Origin: Temnopleurus reevesii | Taxonomy: Eukaryota; Echinodermata; Echinoidea; Temnopleuroida; Temnopleuridae | Assembly (NCBI GenBank): GCA_036244855.1 | Contig: BQKZ01000965.1 | Span: 1 to 64,000 of the forward strand | DNA: 64,000 nt | Direction: 5' to 3' | Shown here: positions 14,049 through 26,188 of the stretch, piece by piece | Position numbering within the stretch: the stretch's first letter is position 1 | Layout: each line of letters starts with the position of its first letter | Program-made: the position numbers and the translations under genes | Notes under the pieces: generated by a model | What the model was told of the DNA's origin: nothing | Database searches by the model: none | The model's input: only the letters and a program-made list of their open reading frames with translations

Positions 14049-14086
<38 letters not shown>
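14049..14086 (+). repeat. (TC)n microsatellite
   Basis: About 19 uninterrupted TC units within a pyrimidine-rich stretch (13860-14090). Confidence 0.95.
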
Positions 14087-14087
<1 letters not shown>

Positions 14088-14233
14088 AATTGTATCTGTC
14101 AGGTATGCACCATTTCAATTATACAGAGTAAAAAGACAAATTATGTTAAATGAACATTTCAAAAGGTTTGACAAGTACCAACCAGTACAAATGGTAAACC
14201 TACACTTTTCGATCAAATCACTTGAAAGGTTGG

Positions 14234-14257
14234 AATCAACATTTTTAAATGTTGATT
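14234..14257. repeat. Hairpin with 11-bp perfect arms
   Basis: AATCAACATTT (14234-14244) pairs with AAATGTTGATT (14247-14257) around TT. Confidence 0.7.
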
Positions 14258-15504
14258 TCCCATTTTGAAAAGATCATCACTGATCCAATCTTTAGAATAT
14301 TGATTTAATATTTGAGTTTTTAGAGTGTATGATGGCCACAGAAACAATACCCCTGAATAAACCAAATCCTACCCTATTCCTTTCTTTGCTCTCTGTGTAA
14401 CAGAATTCTCTCCAAATCCATTTTCATTTTACTCCGGTCTTCGCTATTGTCTCCATCTCATCATTTCACTGCTTCTATCAACACCCCTAATCTGCCGCTC
14501 TATCATCTAGGTCATCAATTATTACTGCTTCACGTATCCTCATGGTTCACATCAATAATTCAGCTTAATCAAAGATAAAACAAATCTTTTCTCATGTTTG
14601 AATTTTTAAATGGATCTGCATTACAGCGATCAATCGCTATGGAAACCGAGCTTGTACCTATTTCTGATATTCATATTATTGGATCAAAATACCTGTACTA
14701 TGTATTGAGGTAATTGGGAAAATGAAAGTGAAAGTAAACACAGCCAAATCTGAAAAAACTCATTGGTTTGGGATTTAGGGTCTATGACTTGTGATATCAC
14801 TCAAAATTAGGCAGTGTTATCAAAGTTCTAATCTACACGATACAACGAAGATATGTTCTCAATTTAGTACTTTGCAACTTTTGTTGGTTTAATTGATCAT
14901 ATTCATGACTTTATTTTCTACCTTATGGTTCCCAAGTAAGTCACTAGGGGAGACTCTGTCTAGTTGTTACATGGGTAAGTTGTGAGATGAGTATTTCTAA
15001 AAATATAATCACACTATCTGTACTTGCAAAATTAGTGTTACTACAAAGGAAAAAAATATGTCTCCAACTAAAATTTTAGAAAAATTCCTTTAAATTATTG
15101 CATCTGTAGACAGTGTGGCTGAACAGTTTATTTTGGCTGTATTTTGGTGACAGTGTCAATGAATGATGTTTGATTAGGCCTCCCTATCTGTACTTTATAG
15201 TACATGAAAACTAAATTCACTGTTGGTCTTCACTGGTAGTTCCCAATCAGCCAATGCGATCGTGAATTGCAAAGAACATGAAGCAAAACATGATGGAGAC
15301 ATAGGAAAACAGGAAATACAATCTACACACTCAGCAGAATGAATCCTGCTTTCTATTATTCTGAATTCATTTGAAACAACTTTTAGCAAATTAGTATTGG
15401 AGACAATATAATTGGTGATCATTACAGTGAAATAGAATAATGGAACATTAGTGATGAGACTTGGCTAAAGATGCATTCCATGAAAACCTCATGAAAATTG
15501 AACA

Positions 15505-15574
15505 GAGAGAGGGAGAGAAATAGAGAGAGAGAGAGAGAGAGAGAGAAGGAGGAGAGAGCGAGAAAGAGAGAGAC
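15505..15574 (+). repeat. (AG)n microsatellite, interrupted
   Basis: AG/GA units with GGA and AAA interruptions over about 70 bases. Confidence 0.9.
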
Positions 15575-17605
15575 CAGAGAAAGATAATGACCACAATTCT
15601 TTAGAATTCAATGCACCATAATGTCAAATGCGTACCATCATTTAGAAAATGAATCAATCCCCCACATTTTAATGATCCTCATTTTTCTGCCCAAATAAAT
15701 AATGATGATAATGAATTGTAAATAAATAAATGCATATAGACAAACAGAAAAAGCATAGCCTTACAAGTAAACAGTGTACCAGTGTAATTATGAAAGTAAT
15801 CATCTTACAATTCATTATACTCTAAATAAATAAGCCTCCATTATATTCACTCATTTTTGACAAAAGAAATCAGAAATAACTATCTTGTCTGTCCATTGGC
15901 TACAATATACTTCGTTACCACTAAATAATATCAAACAAATAGAGCAGTTCCATACCCGAACACACTTTGAAAATGAGACCATCTTCTCATAAACAAATAT
16001 ACATCAAGTGATTGTTGTAATATTTGTATGCTTTTATCATACCCTATAAACTGGTAGAGATGTAATTGGATGAATAGTCTTCAGATCAATCACACAGTAG
16101 GAATCCAATAAACCAGGCAAGACAGGTGGAATTACATGCAATACAATATCACAAAGATGCATACATCATAACTTTATTGGCAAAATACCATTATACTGGT
16201 ATTGGGGCAGGAAGAGAATCAAACTGTCTGTGCTAATATACTTACATTCTACTTATTTGAATTTGAATGTGTTATTTTCAGATTCATTGTATGATTCTGT
16301 TATTGTACATCATTTGCATTTTGATTAATTTTGATTTAATTTGGCATTTATCTATTTATCTATATACTTAAACACAAGTGAGCTACTGCGCTAAAGTACT
16401 CCAAACTAATTTGCCATTTCAAACAATCTAATATGGTAAATATAATAGGAATTTAAAGTCATTTGGAATGGAATTTTCTTATTTACATGTACACTTTGTC
16501 ACATTGTGTGTGACTAGATGAAATAAGACCAATATGAACTAAGCAAAATCATTTTTTCGTCTTCTCTATTGAGATTAGTCTACTGATATTTTACTGCAGT
16601 AAAGCATGTTTGCCTAGAGATTTAAAGCAATATGATTAAGATGATTAAGGAAGTAATACTGAAATGAAAGTATTCTCTCCAACCCTAGGCTTTGACCTTT
16701 CACCTCATCAAGGAGTTAAGTAAAGGCCAATGACTGATGGGAATACACGAACAGCCAGCAGTGTCTTTTCTATCTCATTTCATCCCAAGCCTCTCTCTAC
16801 TTCTACTCCTTCATATACATCATACACAAGCCTGTCGTAATGCTAACTAAATCACGGCTGCATTTTGGTTAATTTCATCAGAGCAGGAATTGGATGTCAA
16901 CGGAGCAGGTTTCATTCCAATAAGAATTGCCAATTTACTCATCTCAACTGAGCTTGTTTAATATTGCATGAGAATATCAAATGAGATAGAACGTGGAGAT
17001 GTACTTTCAGGTGATTCAAGTAAAAAACATGAGAAAGAGTAATTGGTATGCAATATGTGTGACTCCCTATACACAGCAAACAAATTGCTTGATTGCACTG
17101 CATTAATAAGAAATAATATTTGATATTGCAAAATACAATAATTCAATTACATAATCAATTTCAATCACTAAAAATATAAAAAAAAATATGGTGAGTATTT
17201 TGAAATAGAAATGAAAATTACGCAATATCTATTCCAACACCTTTGGTGAAAAATTCATTTTTATATGATACATGTATATGAAATATTAAATTCAATCTTC
17301 AGGAGAAGAAAAATTTGTATGTATTATCAAAAGGATGCCAATGAACAATACAAAAAAGGGTATAGATAACAGTTATCAAATAAAAAACACAGAAACATAT
17401 TCCCTGGAGTTTGGAGGAGATAGATTGAAAGGGGTCTTCCAAGGCTAAATTACAAGAGAAGCAGAATGATTTCAACCACCAAGATCTATCCAGGATGAAT
17501 ACCATTACAGGTGGGGTAAGGCAACGTCTCTCTGACCCAGATTCTCTAGATTTGAAAACGAATTTAGAAAGAAGATAAAAGAAAATAATCCTATTCCTAA
17601 TGGAA

Positions 17606-18375
17606 TGGGGTCAAGAAGATATTCCTCTGCGATTCTAGATCAATGAAAGAGATGAGAGGATGATGAGAGGTGGGCTAGGTGAGAAACGGTCGGAAGGTGA
17701 ATGGTATAGGTGATCTTAACACAGCTGGGTAATCTAGGGGGTTATCGAGAGGGTCAACTGATCTAGGGCAAGGGGTAAAAGAGGGTCAAGTGAAAAAAGG
17801 GGTAAATGAGAGGGCAAATATATTGAAAAGAACTAATGGACAGTTATCATAAGGGAAGATAACAAGAGGTTTCAAGGTAATCTTTAGGGAGGAGTCAAGA
17901 AGATTTTCCTTTGCGATGCTAGATCAATGTACGGAGATGAGAGGATGATGAGAGGTGGGCTAGATGAGAAGAGGTTGGAAAGTGAATAGCATAGGTGATG
18001 TTTGAATAGGGGTCAACTAGGGGATTAACAAGAGGGTCAAGTGAAAAGAGAGGTAAATGAGAGGGCTAATAAATTGAAAACACATAATAGACAGTTATCA
18101 TACGGAAAGATAACAAGAGGTTTCAAGGTGATCTTTTGGGAGGGGTCAAGAAGATATTCCTCTGTGATACAAAAATCAATGTATGGAGATGAGTGGATGA
18201 TGAGAGCTAGGCTAGGTGAAAATCCACCAGAAGGTTAACAGTATAGGTGATGGTCAGAGAGTGGTAAAGTGGGGGACAAGTGAACTAGAAGAACGGGTAA
18301 AGGTAGGCCAAGTAAAAACAGGGGTAAACATAATGGTAATAAGAAATGTTATCATCAGAGAATACAATAGGAGGG
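17606..18375 (+). repeat. Tandem array of ~250-285-bp units, three copies
   Basis: The landmark TCAAGAAGATATTCCTCTG recurs at 17611, 17895 and 18146 (spacing 284 and 251). Each unit continues with GAGATGAGAGGATGATGAGA, a (G)GTCAACT / GAGGGTCAAGTGAAAA block and GACAGTTATCATA, ending in AGATAACAAGAGGTTTCAAG. The third unit decays after about 18240. The array is strongly purine-biased on the plus strand. The 65-residue reading frame inside it is not supported as a gene. Confidence 0.88.
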
Positions 18376-19514
18376 TAAAGTGGAAATTTTGATGAGATTG
18401 ATAATTTAGAAGTGGATGCAGACAAATAGGCCAATCCATTGCCTCACGTTATTATCAAAAAGGTGGGGGCAAGAACAATTTGAACAGGTGGAAGGTTGTA
18501 TGAGGTGTATAAACCAGAATGCATAAAAGTATTGTGTAAGTTGTTAGTAGACAATCTTACTAACAATCTTGGTTCAAGGCATTCCTTTAATCATTTATCA
18601 AAACACTCTCCTAACCTTAGGGTTAGACTTGTTTTATTACTTCCTCCAAGCACCTTGAGGTTTGGTGGCAGATTTTTCTAGCTTTGTCTTGGCCCACTCC
18701 GATCCTGCCCTCCTCTAAATAACCTTGCGTTTCACCATCCCAAATCTCTTTATCTTTCATCTACATCTCATTCCAAACATCTAGGACCTTTCCAGTCTAG
18801 TACTGATTGTCTAATCCTTCTTAACATGTTTACATGTCGTGATTTCTAATTTCCTTTTTTATCTCTACTACCATCACTTACCGCAGTAGGGTAATAGCTA
18901 GCAACAAGCACACATTCGGTAGTCGCATGAAATGGAAATTACAAAAACCAATAAGCCAAGTCACTAGTTTGCAGAGAGCCAATAAGAACATTTATTCAAT
19001 GCTAAGCATTTCAAATAAATGCTGATATTGCACAAGGCGCATCCGTGGAAGAGTTAAACCGTTAAAGTCCTATCAATGGAAACAGGCCTACCACTTGTTC
19101 ACATAGTAAGTGGGAACAGTCCCCTACAAGTGCATGAGCCTCTGACCTTGGACTACTAAGTTGAAAATGTGTTCTAATTTGCATTCCGTATGGTGCATTA
19201 ATTCTCCACTTTATTTGCCTGTCTGTTCACCTATTTCACATCTCACTAAGATTTCTAATGCTCTACTGAATCCAAAATTACACTATCAAAATTCATACTA
19301 CCGTTTACGATGAAGTCTGAAATTAGATGTAAATTTCGTCACCAATACTCTTGCATATTGGCAAATATTTTTATGACTCAAAGAGTACGCTCAAACCAAA
19401 GTTTACTGGGAATACATGTTAAAATGGGTGTAATACAGATTCTACTTAAAAATACAGAGATCTATCAAATGGATTGCAATTATGCAAGCTTCAACGTTAA
19501 AACTATATTGCAAT

Positions 19515-19715
19515 ATGGCAGAGCTATGGCTTTGTGCATGAAGCTCTCAGCTTCTAAGCAAAAGGACAAGGGTTCAAATTCCAGGCTTGGGATTCATGTC
19601 ATTGAGCAAAAATTTGATCATATTTTGCTGCACTCAAATGGTGAATGAGTACCTTGCAGGAAATTCTTTGAAATGCTTTCCAAAGTGACAGGGTATGTGC
19701 AACATTGCAGTCTAT
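19515..19715 (+). mobile_element. tRNA-derived SINE, copy 1
   Basis: A pol III B box, GGTTCAAATTCC, lies at 19571-19582, downstream of a degenerate A-box region around 19525-19540. The body reads TTGAGCAAAAATTTGATC, then GCTGCACTCAAATGG, GAATGAGTACCTTGCAGG and AAATTCTTTGAAATGC. The same body order appears in the SINEs near 25.3 and 30.3 kb, so this is one family. Echinoid SINEs of this kind are recalled from other genomes (established style, not checked here). A minus or plus reading frame over it (19310-19648) is not a gene. Confidence 0.75.
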
Positions 19716-20489
19716 AAAATGAATAATTGCACTGCCTACAACTTATATCACATGGATCTATTAATATAATCCATCCACCTCATAAATACTATCTCATTGC
19801 AAACACCTGGGTTCATTACAGTTCTATTCCAAACTCAGAGCAGAGACTCTTTTCCATCTCCATATGTCAACAAATAAATGAGCAAAGAGATCTACTAGCA
19901 AGCAGGCTGACACATTAATCAACACCTTTCAATGAATTGATAAACATGTCAGTGAAGCGTACTTGCATGTAATGGGTAATTAGGTGAACAGGGATATAAA
20001 TCACACATCATGATACTCTAGCTCCGAGCATCAGTGGTTGCAGAAAATCATCCATGAAATCAACCAATTAACTGATTATCTGATAACATTTTGCATTTCA
20101 TTTCACCTACTGAAACTAATAAGACAGGAAAAAATTGAATCAAAGAATAAATGATATCTAAGTAAAATTTAAACTAATCATTTAAAAGTATATTTATAAG
20201 TATAAATTAAGCTAAAAGGAAGAGTGAGTGAATATTTCTTGGGGGTGTATAACAAATTGAATGACAGGTATATCTAGAAAATTACATATATAAGTATTCA
20301 TTATTTTTATCCACTGGCACATTGCTCTTTTTGTGCATTTGAAAATGACTAGTCTAATCCAATCTAAACATGCATGGTTAAGGAAGCTTGACTCATTCGT
20401 AAATTCAATCAATTATTCAAACTACATATATCTAAAATAAAAAACCCACGATATTTACCTATTATTTTCATCTATCAATTTATTTTATC

Positions 20490-21023
20490 AGAAATAAAAT
20501 TTTTTTTCACTACATACCTCACTGAACATGTTAACGACATGAAGAAACGGGATCACCTAGTGTAGTTTTAGTCGTCCTCCTTGGACAGACAATCTGTCAA
20601 TAGTCTGACTAAATGAGTTATCATTTCATTACTTTCCAACAACGAACAATAATTTTAGTCAGTCCACAAATAGGAATGGAAGATGCAGTATAACAAATTT
20701 GTTTTAAATGTTTTGTTGATGTACAAACAGAAAAAATATGTTGTAATCAAACATGATTTGATTGAAGATGGAGATGAGGACAAACATTAAATCAGAAACA
20801 CGGCTGATATTCTTAGGAAAACAATAGCGCCAATTAAGATGGAAAAAAGAGAAAAATAGCAATGGCAGAGAGATAAAATTGACAGATAATGAAAACGTAG
20901 TTGGAGAGAGTGTGAAAAGCAGAAGGGTGTGAAAAGAGATATATCTGGGGTAGGTACACAGATGGGGCGTAAGAACAAACAAGAAAGAAGGCCATTCATA
21001 ATTCTAAGCTGATTAATTTCACA
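20490..21023 (+). repeat. ~540-bp direct duplication, copy 1 (ends at a single N)
   Basis: Matches 21366-21913 over its whole length. Landmarks are ACTGAACATG near 20521, GTCGTCCTCCTTGGACAGAC near 20571, AATAGCGCCAATTAAGATGG near 20823 and GATATATCTGGGGTAGGTAC near 20938. It stops exactly at GATTAATTTCACA, followed by N at 21024. Differences are scattered substitutions and small indels, for example in a GATGGAGAT microsatellite. The similar minus-strand reading frames in both copies are a by-product of the duplication and show no protein-family features. Confidence 0.92.
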
Positions 21024-21024
21024 N

Positions 21025-21367
21025 GCCAGGTTTGGTCAAAATCTGTACAGCAGTTCTGAACTTATTGCGGTAACAAGCTATTTTGGGTGATTTTTTACAA
21101 GTTTTATGGCCCTGTGACCTTTGACCTTTGACCCATTGAACCCAAAATCTAATCAGTTCATCCTCACATGGTTATACATACTTGAGCCAAGTCTGGTCAA
21201 AATCCGTCAAGAAGTTCTGAACTTATTGCGGTAACAAGGTCCGGACGGACGCACAGATGCACGGACGGACGGACGGACGCACGCACGCACGCACGAACGG
21301 ACGGACGGACGCATGGACAACCCGAAAACATAATGCCTCCGGCACCACCTTACGGTGGCGGAGGCAT
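21025..21367 (+). mobile_element. Helentron-like (HINE-type) interspersed element, copy 1
   Basis: About two ~160-bp core repeats (GGTCAAAATC(T/C)GT, AGTTCTGAACTTATTGCGG, GACCTTTGACCTTTGACCC) are followed by a GGAC/GCAC microsatellite (about 21240-21316). Then come ACAACCCGAAAACATA and a GC-rich hairpin with arms 21333-21346 and 21354-21367 (ATGCCTCCGGCACC against GGTGGCGGAGGCAT, one mismatch, 7-base loop). Tandem cores plus a tetranucleotide tract plus a 3' hairpin is the layout described for non-autonomous helentron-associated elements of molluscs and insects. That class assignment is an inference. The first core starts at the single N, so the 5' end is probably missing from the assembly. 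Confidence 0.7.
21240..21316 (+). repeat. GGAC/GCAC tetranucleotide tract of the helentron-like element
   Basis: GGACGGAC and GCACGCAC runs between the last core repeat and the terminal hairpin. The equivalent tract in copy 2 is at about 48266-48310. Confidence 0.9.
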
Positions 21368-21913
21368 AAAAATAAGTTTTCTATTTAACTACATTCCCCA
21401 CTGAACATGTTTAAGACATGAAGAACGGGATCACCTATTGTAGTTCTAGTCGTCCTCCTTGGACAGACAATCTGTCAATGGTCTGACTACATGTGTTATT
21501 ATTTCATTACTTTCCAACAACGAACAATAAGTTTAGTCAATCCACAAATAGGAATGTCAGATACAGTATTACAAATGTTTTAAAATGTTTTGTTGATGTA
21601 CAAAAAGAAAACAGATGTTGTAATCAAACATGATTTTATTGCAGATGCAGATGGAGATGGAGATGGGGACAAACATAAAATAAGAAACAAGGCTGTTATT
21701 CTCAGGAAAACAATAGCGCCAATTAAGATGGAAAAAAGAGATAAATAGAGAGGGGCAGAGAGATGAAAGTGACAGATAATGAAAATGTAGTTGGAGAGAG
21801 TGTGAAAAGCAGAAGGGTGTGAAAAGAGATATATCTGGGGTAGGTACACAGATGGGGCATAAGAACAAACAAGAAAGAAGGCGATTCATAATTCTAAGCT
21901 GATTAATTTCACA
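21366..21913 (+). repeat. ~540-bp direct duplication, copy 2
   Basis: Second copy of 20490-21023. It begins directly after the hairpin end of the helentron-like element, and ends at GATTAATTTCACA, continuing into unique sequence (TCACTAACATTAC). It carries an expanded GATGCAGATGGAGATGGAGAT run compared with copy 1. Confidence 0.92.
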
Positions 21914-24900
21914 TCACTAACATTACATAAATTCATTCAAATGATTTCAATTGGGAAGATTTAGCTCATCTTTGAATAGGAGGTAGGTTTTTAAAAAGGA
22001 TACATTAAAGGCATAATCTTTAAATCAATTAAGACAAAATATGGTTTAAATCACTGGTTTGATCAGACATGCAACAGTGCTCTCTATATAAAATTTGCAG
22101 AGTAGGGTGATGAAAATACAGAAATAATGTTAATGTGAACAAGCTGTGTGAGCTAAGTGTGAAATAGTGATGAATGGACTAGACTTATAATGATGGCAGG
22201 CTCATCAAGCTCCTCTTACAGGCAGGTGGCAGCCTCTGCTACGTTGGCAGACACATAAACAAAACAAACATTTAAAAAATCCCAAATGAGATCATATAAC
22301 ATAGCTTAAACAGAAGGCAAGTGGTGTTAGCATCATTAAGAAATTCAGATGGACCTCCTGAGCTTCTGTTTGAAATATAAATCATCATTACTCTCATAAA
22401 AAAACCATCATAAAACATAAAGATTTCAGGAAAGAAAAAGATACAGATTGAATTTTTGTTCATTTCATCGATGATACTAAATAAAAAGCATGACCAACTT
22501 CAAATAATTGATTTCTGTTGAGTATGAAATGAATTATTAAGTTGAATGAAATAATGAATATTTGATGCTACTAGTACACAATTTAAATCACTCTATCCAA
22601 TAAATGTTCCAGGCATGCACTTCCTGTGTGCTCTCATAGTTTCTGCTACTCATAAATTTCCAATGGCAGTTGCAACTCTAGTGGATTGTGATATCTAGAG
22701 CTTATGAATATTCTACAAGGAAAGCCATAATACCCTGGATCAAAACATGCTGCTTCCAGTGATTTGCATATAACGGACCAATCTCATCTATGACAGATAA
22801 CGTGTATTATTCAAATCTGGGAAGAGCAATGTCAAACCCAGTATTTTATCAGTTTTAAACCTCTTTCCTCTGTGCAAAATGTATCATTCTATCTTACTAC
22901 AGGTGTTTTATTCCTTGTATTTTTAAACATCTTTTTTTTTTCACCCGTAATCCAACCTTTGGTGCATGACTGTTTTAATGATGCAAAACGAATAAACCAT
23001 TACTAAAAAACATGGTGGAAATCTGGTTTTCCCCCTTTTTTATGAGATTTAGAAACAACTAACATAAGTTTGTATGGATAGGGTTCAAAGGAACTTTGAG
23101 CAACCAAATTACACACCAAAAGATACACTGCGCAAATCCCATTGGAAATGGAAATAGTTCGTGAGAATTCTTTAAATGTGATCTTATTTCCTGTACTCTG
23201 AGGCAATGGTTTGGGAAATTCTACAAATCTTGAAAATATATCAAATATTATAGAAAATGGAAGTGTACAGTGTCAAACACCTTCATTATTCTTTGCATGC
23301 AAACGTGATATTTAATTGATTGTGGTAGGAGTATGATGATGTTTCCATCTAACTGAGATGGAAACAAACTCAAAGTTTAACGATCACTTAAAATGTCCAC
23401 CTTTCGTTTTTCTTAACCGCATGCGCATCTAAAGTGGTGCTTCACAAACAGCCAACAAAGAAATCTTCTTTAATATTTAACAGGTAGTGATTCATTATCT
23501 GTCACCATTCATTACCGCACACATTATTCAAAAGCACTTGAATAAGATCAATTTGGACACCATGAGAGCCTCTACAGAAATAAAAATAAACCAATATTTT
23601 CTCTCACACTTTCATATTTTATTGATTATGAGAGTTTACATTCCTAATGGAAACCACAACATTGTCACTAATGTAATAGAGTAAAATGATGCTCTTCCCC
23701 TCGAAAGAAATGGCATAGATTTTGCCTTTAGCTTCATTTTCATCAAAAAATTTAGCCAATATACTAACCATGTCATAATCCATTGATTCTTCTATACATA
23801 ATTATGCTTGCAACAAAAGACAAGAAAAAGATATGGCGATGAGCGAAAAACTATCAATCATAACGAAAATACCACAATTCTTTTTTTAAATCACCTGTAT
23901 TTTAGAAATGTATCAGAATAGTACTAAAACATCTACATGACTGATAATAACATGATCTATGGCACAATGTCAGATATTATTAGTGCCAGAATACTGATTC
24001 ATTGTTTTAACAATGACTCAAGTAGGCTAAATATTTGCCCTGTCCTTTCTTTTGATATCTTTCAAAGTCAACCCTATACTTCCTGGTCATTTGTAAATAC
24101 TCCATCGGTTGAAATGATAGCTAACGATTATTACATGCTTTATGATGGTGTGACTCAGAAGAAAGGCATCATTCTACCCCAAGAGGAAGATAGAAGTTGG
24201 GTGTGATGGAGTGTAGAATGGGACGGAATTGGACGAAGTTGGAATAGGAGCAAAAAGTGTACAAAGAAAGAAAGAAGGATGATTAAAAAGAGAGAGAGAG
24301 AGAGATTTTTTTAAAGAAAAAAGTACATAACACAGGTCAAAAAAAAAGAAGAAGGAGAGATTAAAAAAGATGGAAAGGTGATGTATAAGTGAGCAAGGGA
24401 AGAAATACTTATAAAACAATAAAATAACCAGTACAAGGCATTCTAATAAGTATCCTTAAAAAAAATCATTCATATGAAATTGTTATCGGTCGGCCTCCCA
24501 TAAGGGCATTCCTTTTTGGCTGCTACCGTCAACCAGTTTTAAAACTATTCTGCAAAATATTTTACTCTGTAAATTTTAGTGTTTTTTATGCTGTTCGTGA
24601 AATAAATGGATGAACAGAACTGAACTATTAAAATTAAACAAGAAGCATAAATTATTCATGCAAGTGCCAAATATACAGACTATTAAATGACTATATGATT
24701 GAAAAGGCAGCTGGCTGCAACTTGTAAATCAGTAATATATCCTGAAGACATACCTGTTTGGTGAGTGGTACCTAGTGAGTAGGCCAATGGTCATTTATTT
24801 GCTTCATACAACAAATTATTATTATCATATTCTGGTGACAAATGACTGTAATTCAGTGAAATTGGAGTAGATTAATAGTCATACCCAGTAGACTCTTGAA

Positions 24901-25282
24901 CTTGAAAGAACTTGTGTTAAAAATATAAGGTATGATATACCATCTGTCAAGATGAAACATACTTTTACTATATAGCTTCTCAATGAATATTTGATGTGTA
25001 TGTTGCCAGAGAAGCATTGTCACTGCTGTAGCCTCCAAGCTATATGTCACTGACCGAAGCACTGACTGATGCTAGAGTACTTTAGAGGTATTGTCTCATT
25101 ATCATATCCTGATCTTCATCCCTGTGGTTTCTTTCCTTGCATTATAGAAGATTTGTCAGATTATGATAAAAAGGGCAGTAGATTGGTTAACTGAATATAG
25201 CCAGTAAGGAACTTTCTTGAAACCTTTACGAAATGGAGCCACTGACAAGATTGCAACCATATGATTTGGCCAATTGTAATTG
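21914..25282. other. No recognised feature
   Basis: AT-rich sequence with a purine-rich stretch at 24190-24400 containing a short (AG)n run at 24290-24306. Reading frames here are short and unsupported. AAATAAATGGATGAACAG near 24600 could be a 3' end of a retroelement, but nothing upstream confirms it. Confidence 0.45.
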
Positions 25283-25440
25283 TGGAGGCATTGTGGTATA
25301 GTGGTGAGATACATCTCTTATAATCAGTATGTCATCAGTTCAAATATCATGTGTCTTATTAATTTCCTTAAAAGCAAGAAATTAGTCCACATTGTGCTGC
25401 AATTAAGCAAGGAGAAGTAAATTTGTACTTTTACTGAGAG
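25283..25440 (+). mobile_element. tRNA-derived SINE, copy 2
   Basis: An A-box-like TGTGGTATAGTGG at 25292-25304 and a B-box-like AGTTCAAATATC at 25337-25348 are spaced as in a tRNA promoter. They are followed by the family body CCTTAAAAGCAAGAAATTAG, then CCACATTGTGCTGCAATTA and AGTAAATTTGTAC. It is more diverged in the B box than copy 1. Confidence 0.7.
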
Positions 25441-26033
25441 TCATAATCCTTAATTACAGCAAAAGGTGGCATATAGGTGATAGCCACAAAATGCTATAAT
25501 ACTTTATTTCAACGTTATGGTTGATGAATGTAAGCCATTGTTATTGTTATTTCAATCATTATCATTAAGCTATGAATAGCATACCATATCATTAACCTAT
25601 TTTTGCCCATTATTCACACTGGAACATTGGCACATATTGCAGACTTTGCAAAATATCTGTTTTTGCAGTATTTATAGATACACATTACAGCGTAAATGTG
25701 AGCTATTTAGAAATGTATGTCACAAAGTATGATAATTATTTATGTTATTGTTGTTTTATATTTCCTTTCATCAGAGTGCAAATGGGTTTTAATGTAAATA
25801 TATGCATTCTCTGCTTTGCAATGATATAAATCCTCTTCATTTAATTCATAAAAAATCTCTAACCAAGACAATAGAAAACCTTGGGGGAAATGACACACAT
25901 CATAAACCTAGATTCTTCTACTTTCTTTCAGAAGAAATGATACATTTAAATTTTGGAATCCACTTTGCTTTTAATAAAATGAATGCTATCTCATATATTT
26001 TATTCATTCATCATTGATGAAATCCCAGCTTAC

Positions 26034-26188
26034 CTGATGCATGAGAACTCTACTTGAATGGTGGGGTGATCCGGTTTAGAGTTATTACAAGATACATCAG
26101 CAAAGTCTGCATGGTCATCCCCACAATTGGATCTCCCTCCTCCCTTACGACGGAAGGAGAATCGAAGCTTTTTCTCTGAAGACATCAT
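26034..26188 (-). CDS. Candidate 5' coding exon B (possible alternative first exon), product unknown
   Basis: Read on the minus strand, tandem ATGs at 26188-26183 (A at -3 for both) open 51 codons plus two bases (AG), then an excellent donor, CAG|GTAAGC (intron begins at 26033). The peptide starts MMSSEKKLRFSFRRKGGG and continues RSNCGDDHADFADVSC up to VEFSCI with a split Arg/Ser codon. It has a basic N-terminal patch (KKLRFSFRRK) followed by an acidic, Cys-containing stretch. There is no signal peptide or membrane segment. The frame is open for about 28 codons upstream until a TAA near 26284. No convincing acceptor precedes it (only a weak CTTCTTTAG), so a first exon is more likely than an internal one. 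It ends in the same phase (2) as exon A, 14 kb upstream on the same strand, which fits two alternative N-termini joined to common exons further left. The function is not recognised. Confidence 0.5.

Noticed and set aside
20704..21889. Pairs of similar minus-strand reading frames (MNGLLSCLF / MNRLLSCLF)
   Set aside because: Similarity comes from the DNA duplication. Hydrophobic low-complexity products differ in frame and length and show no selection for coding.
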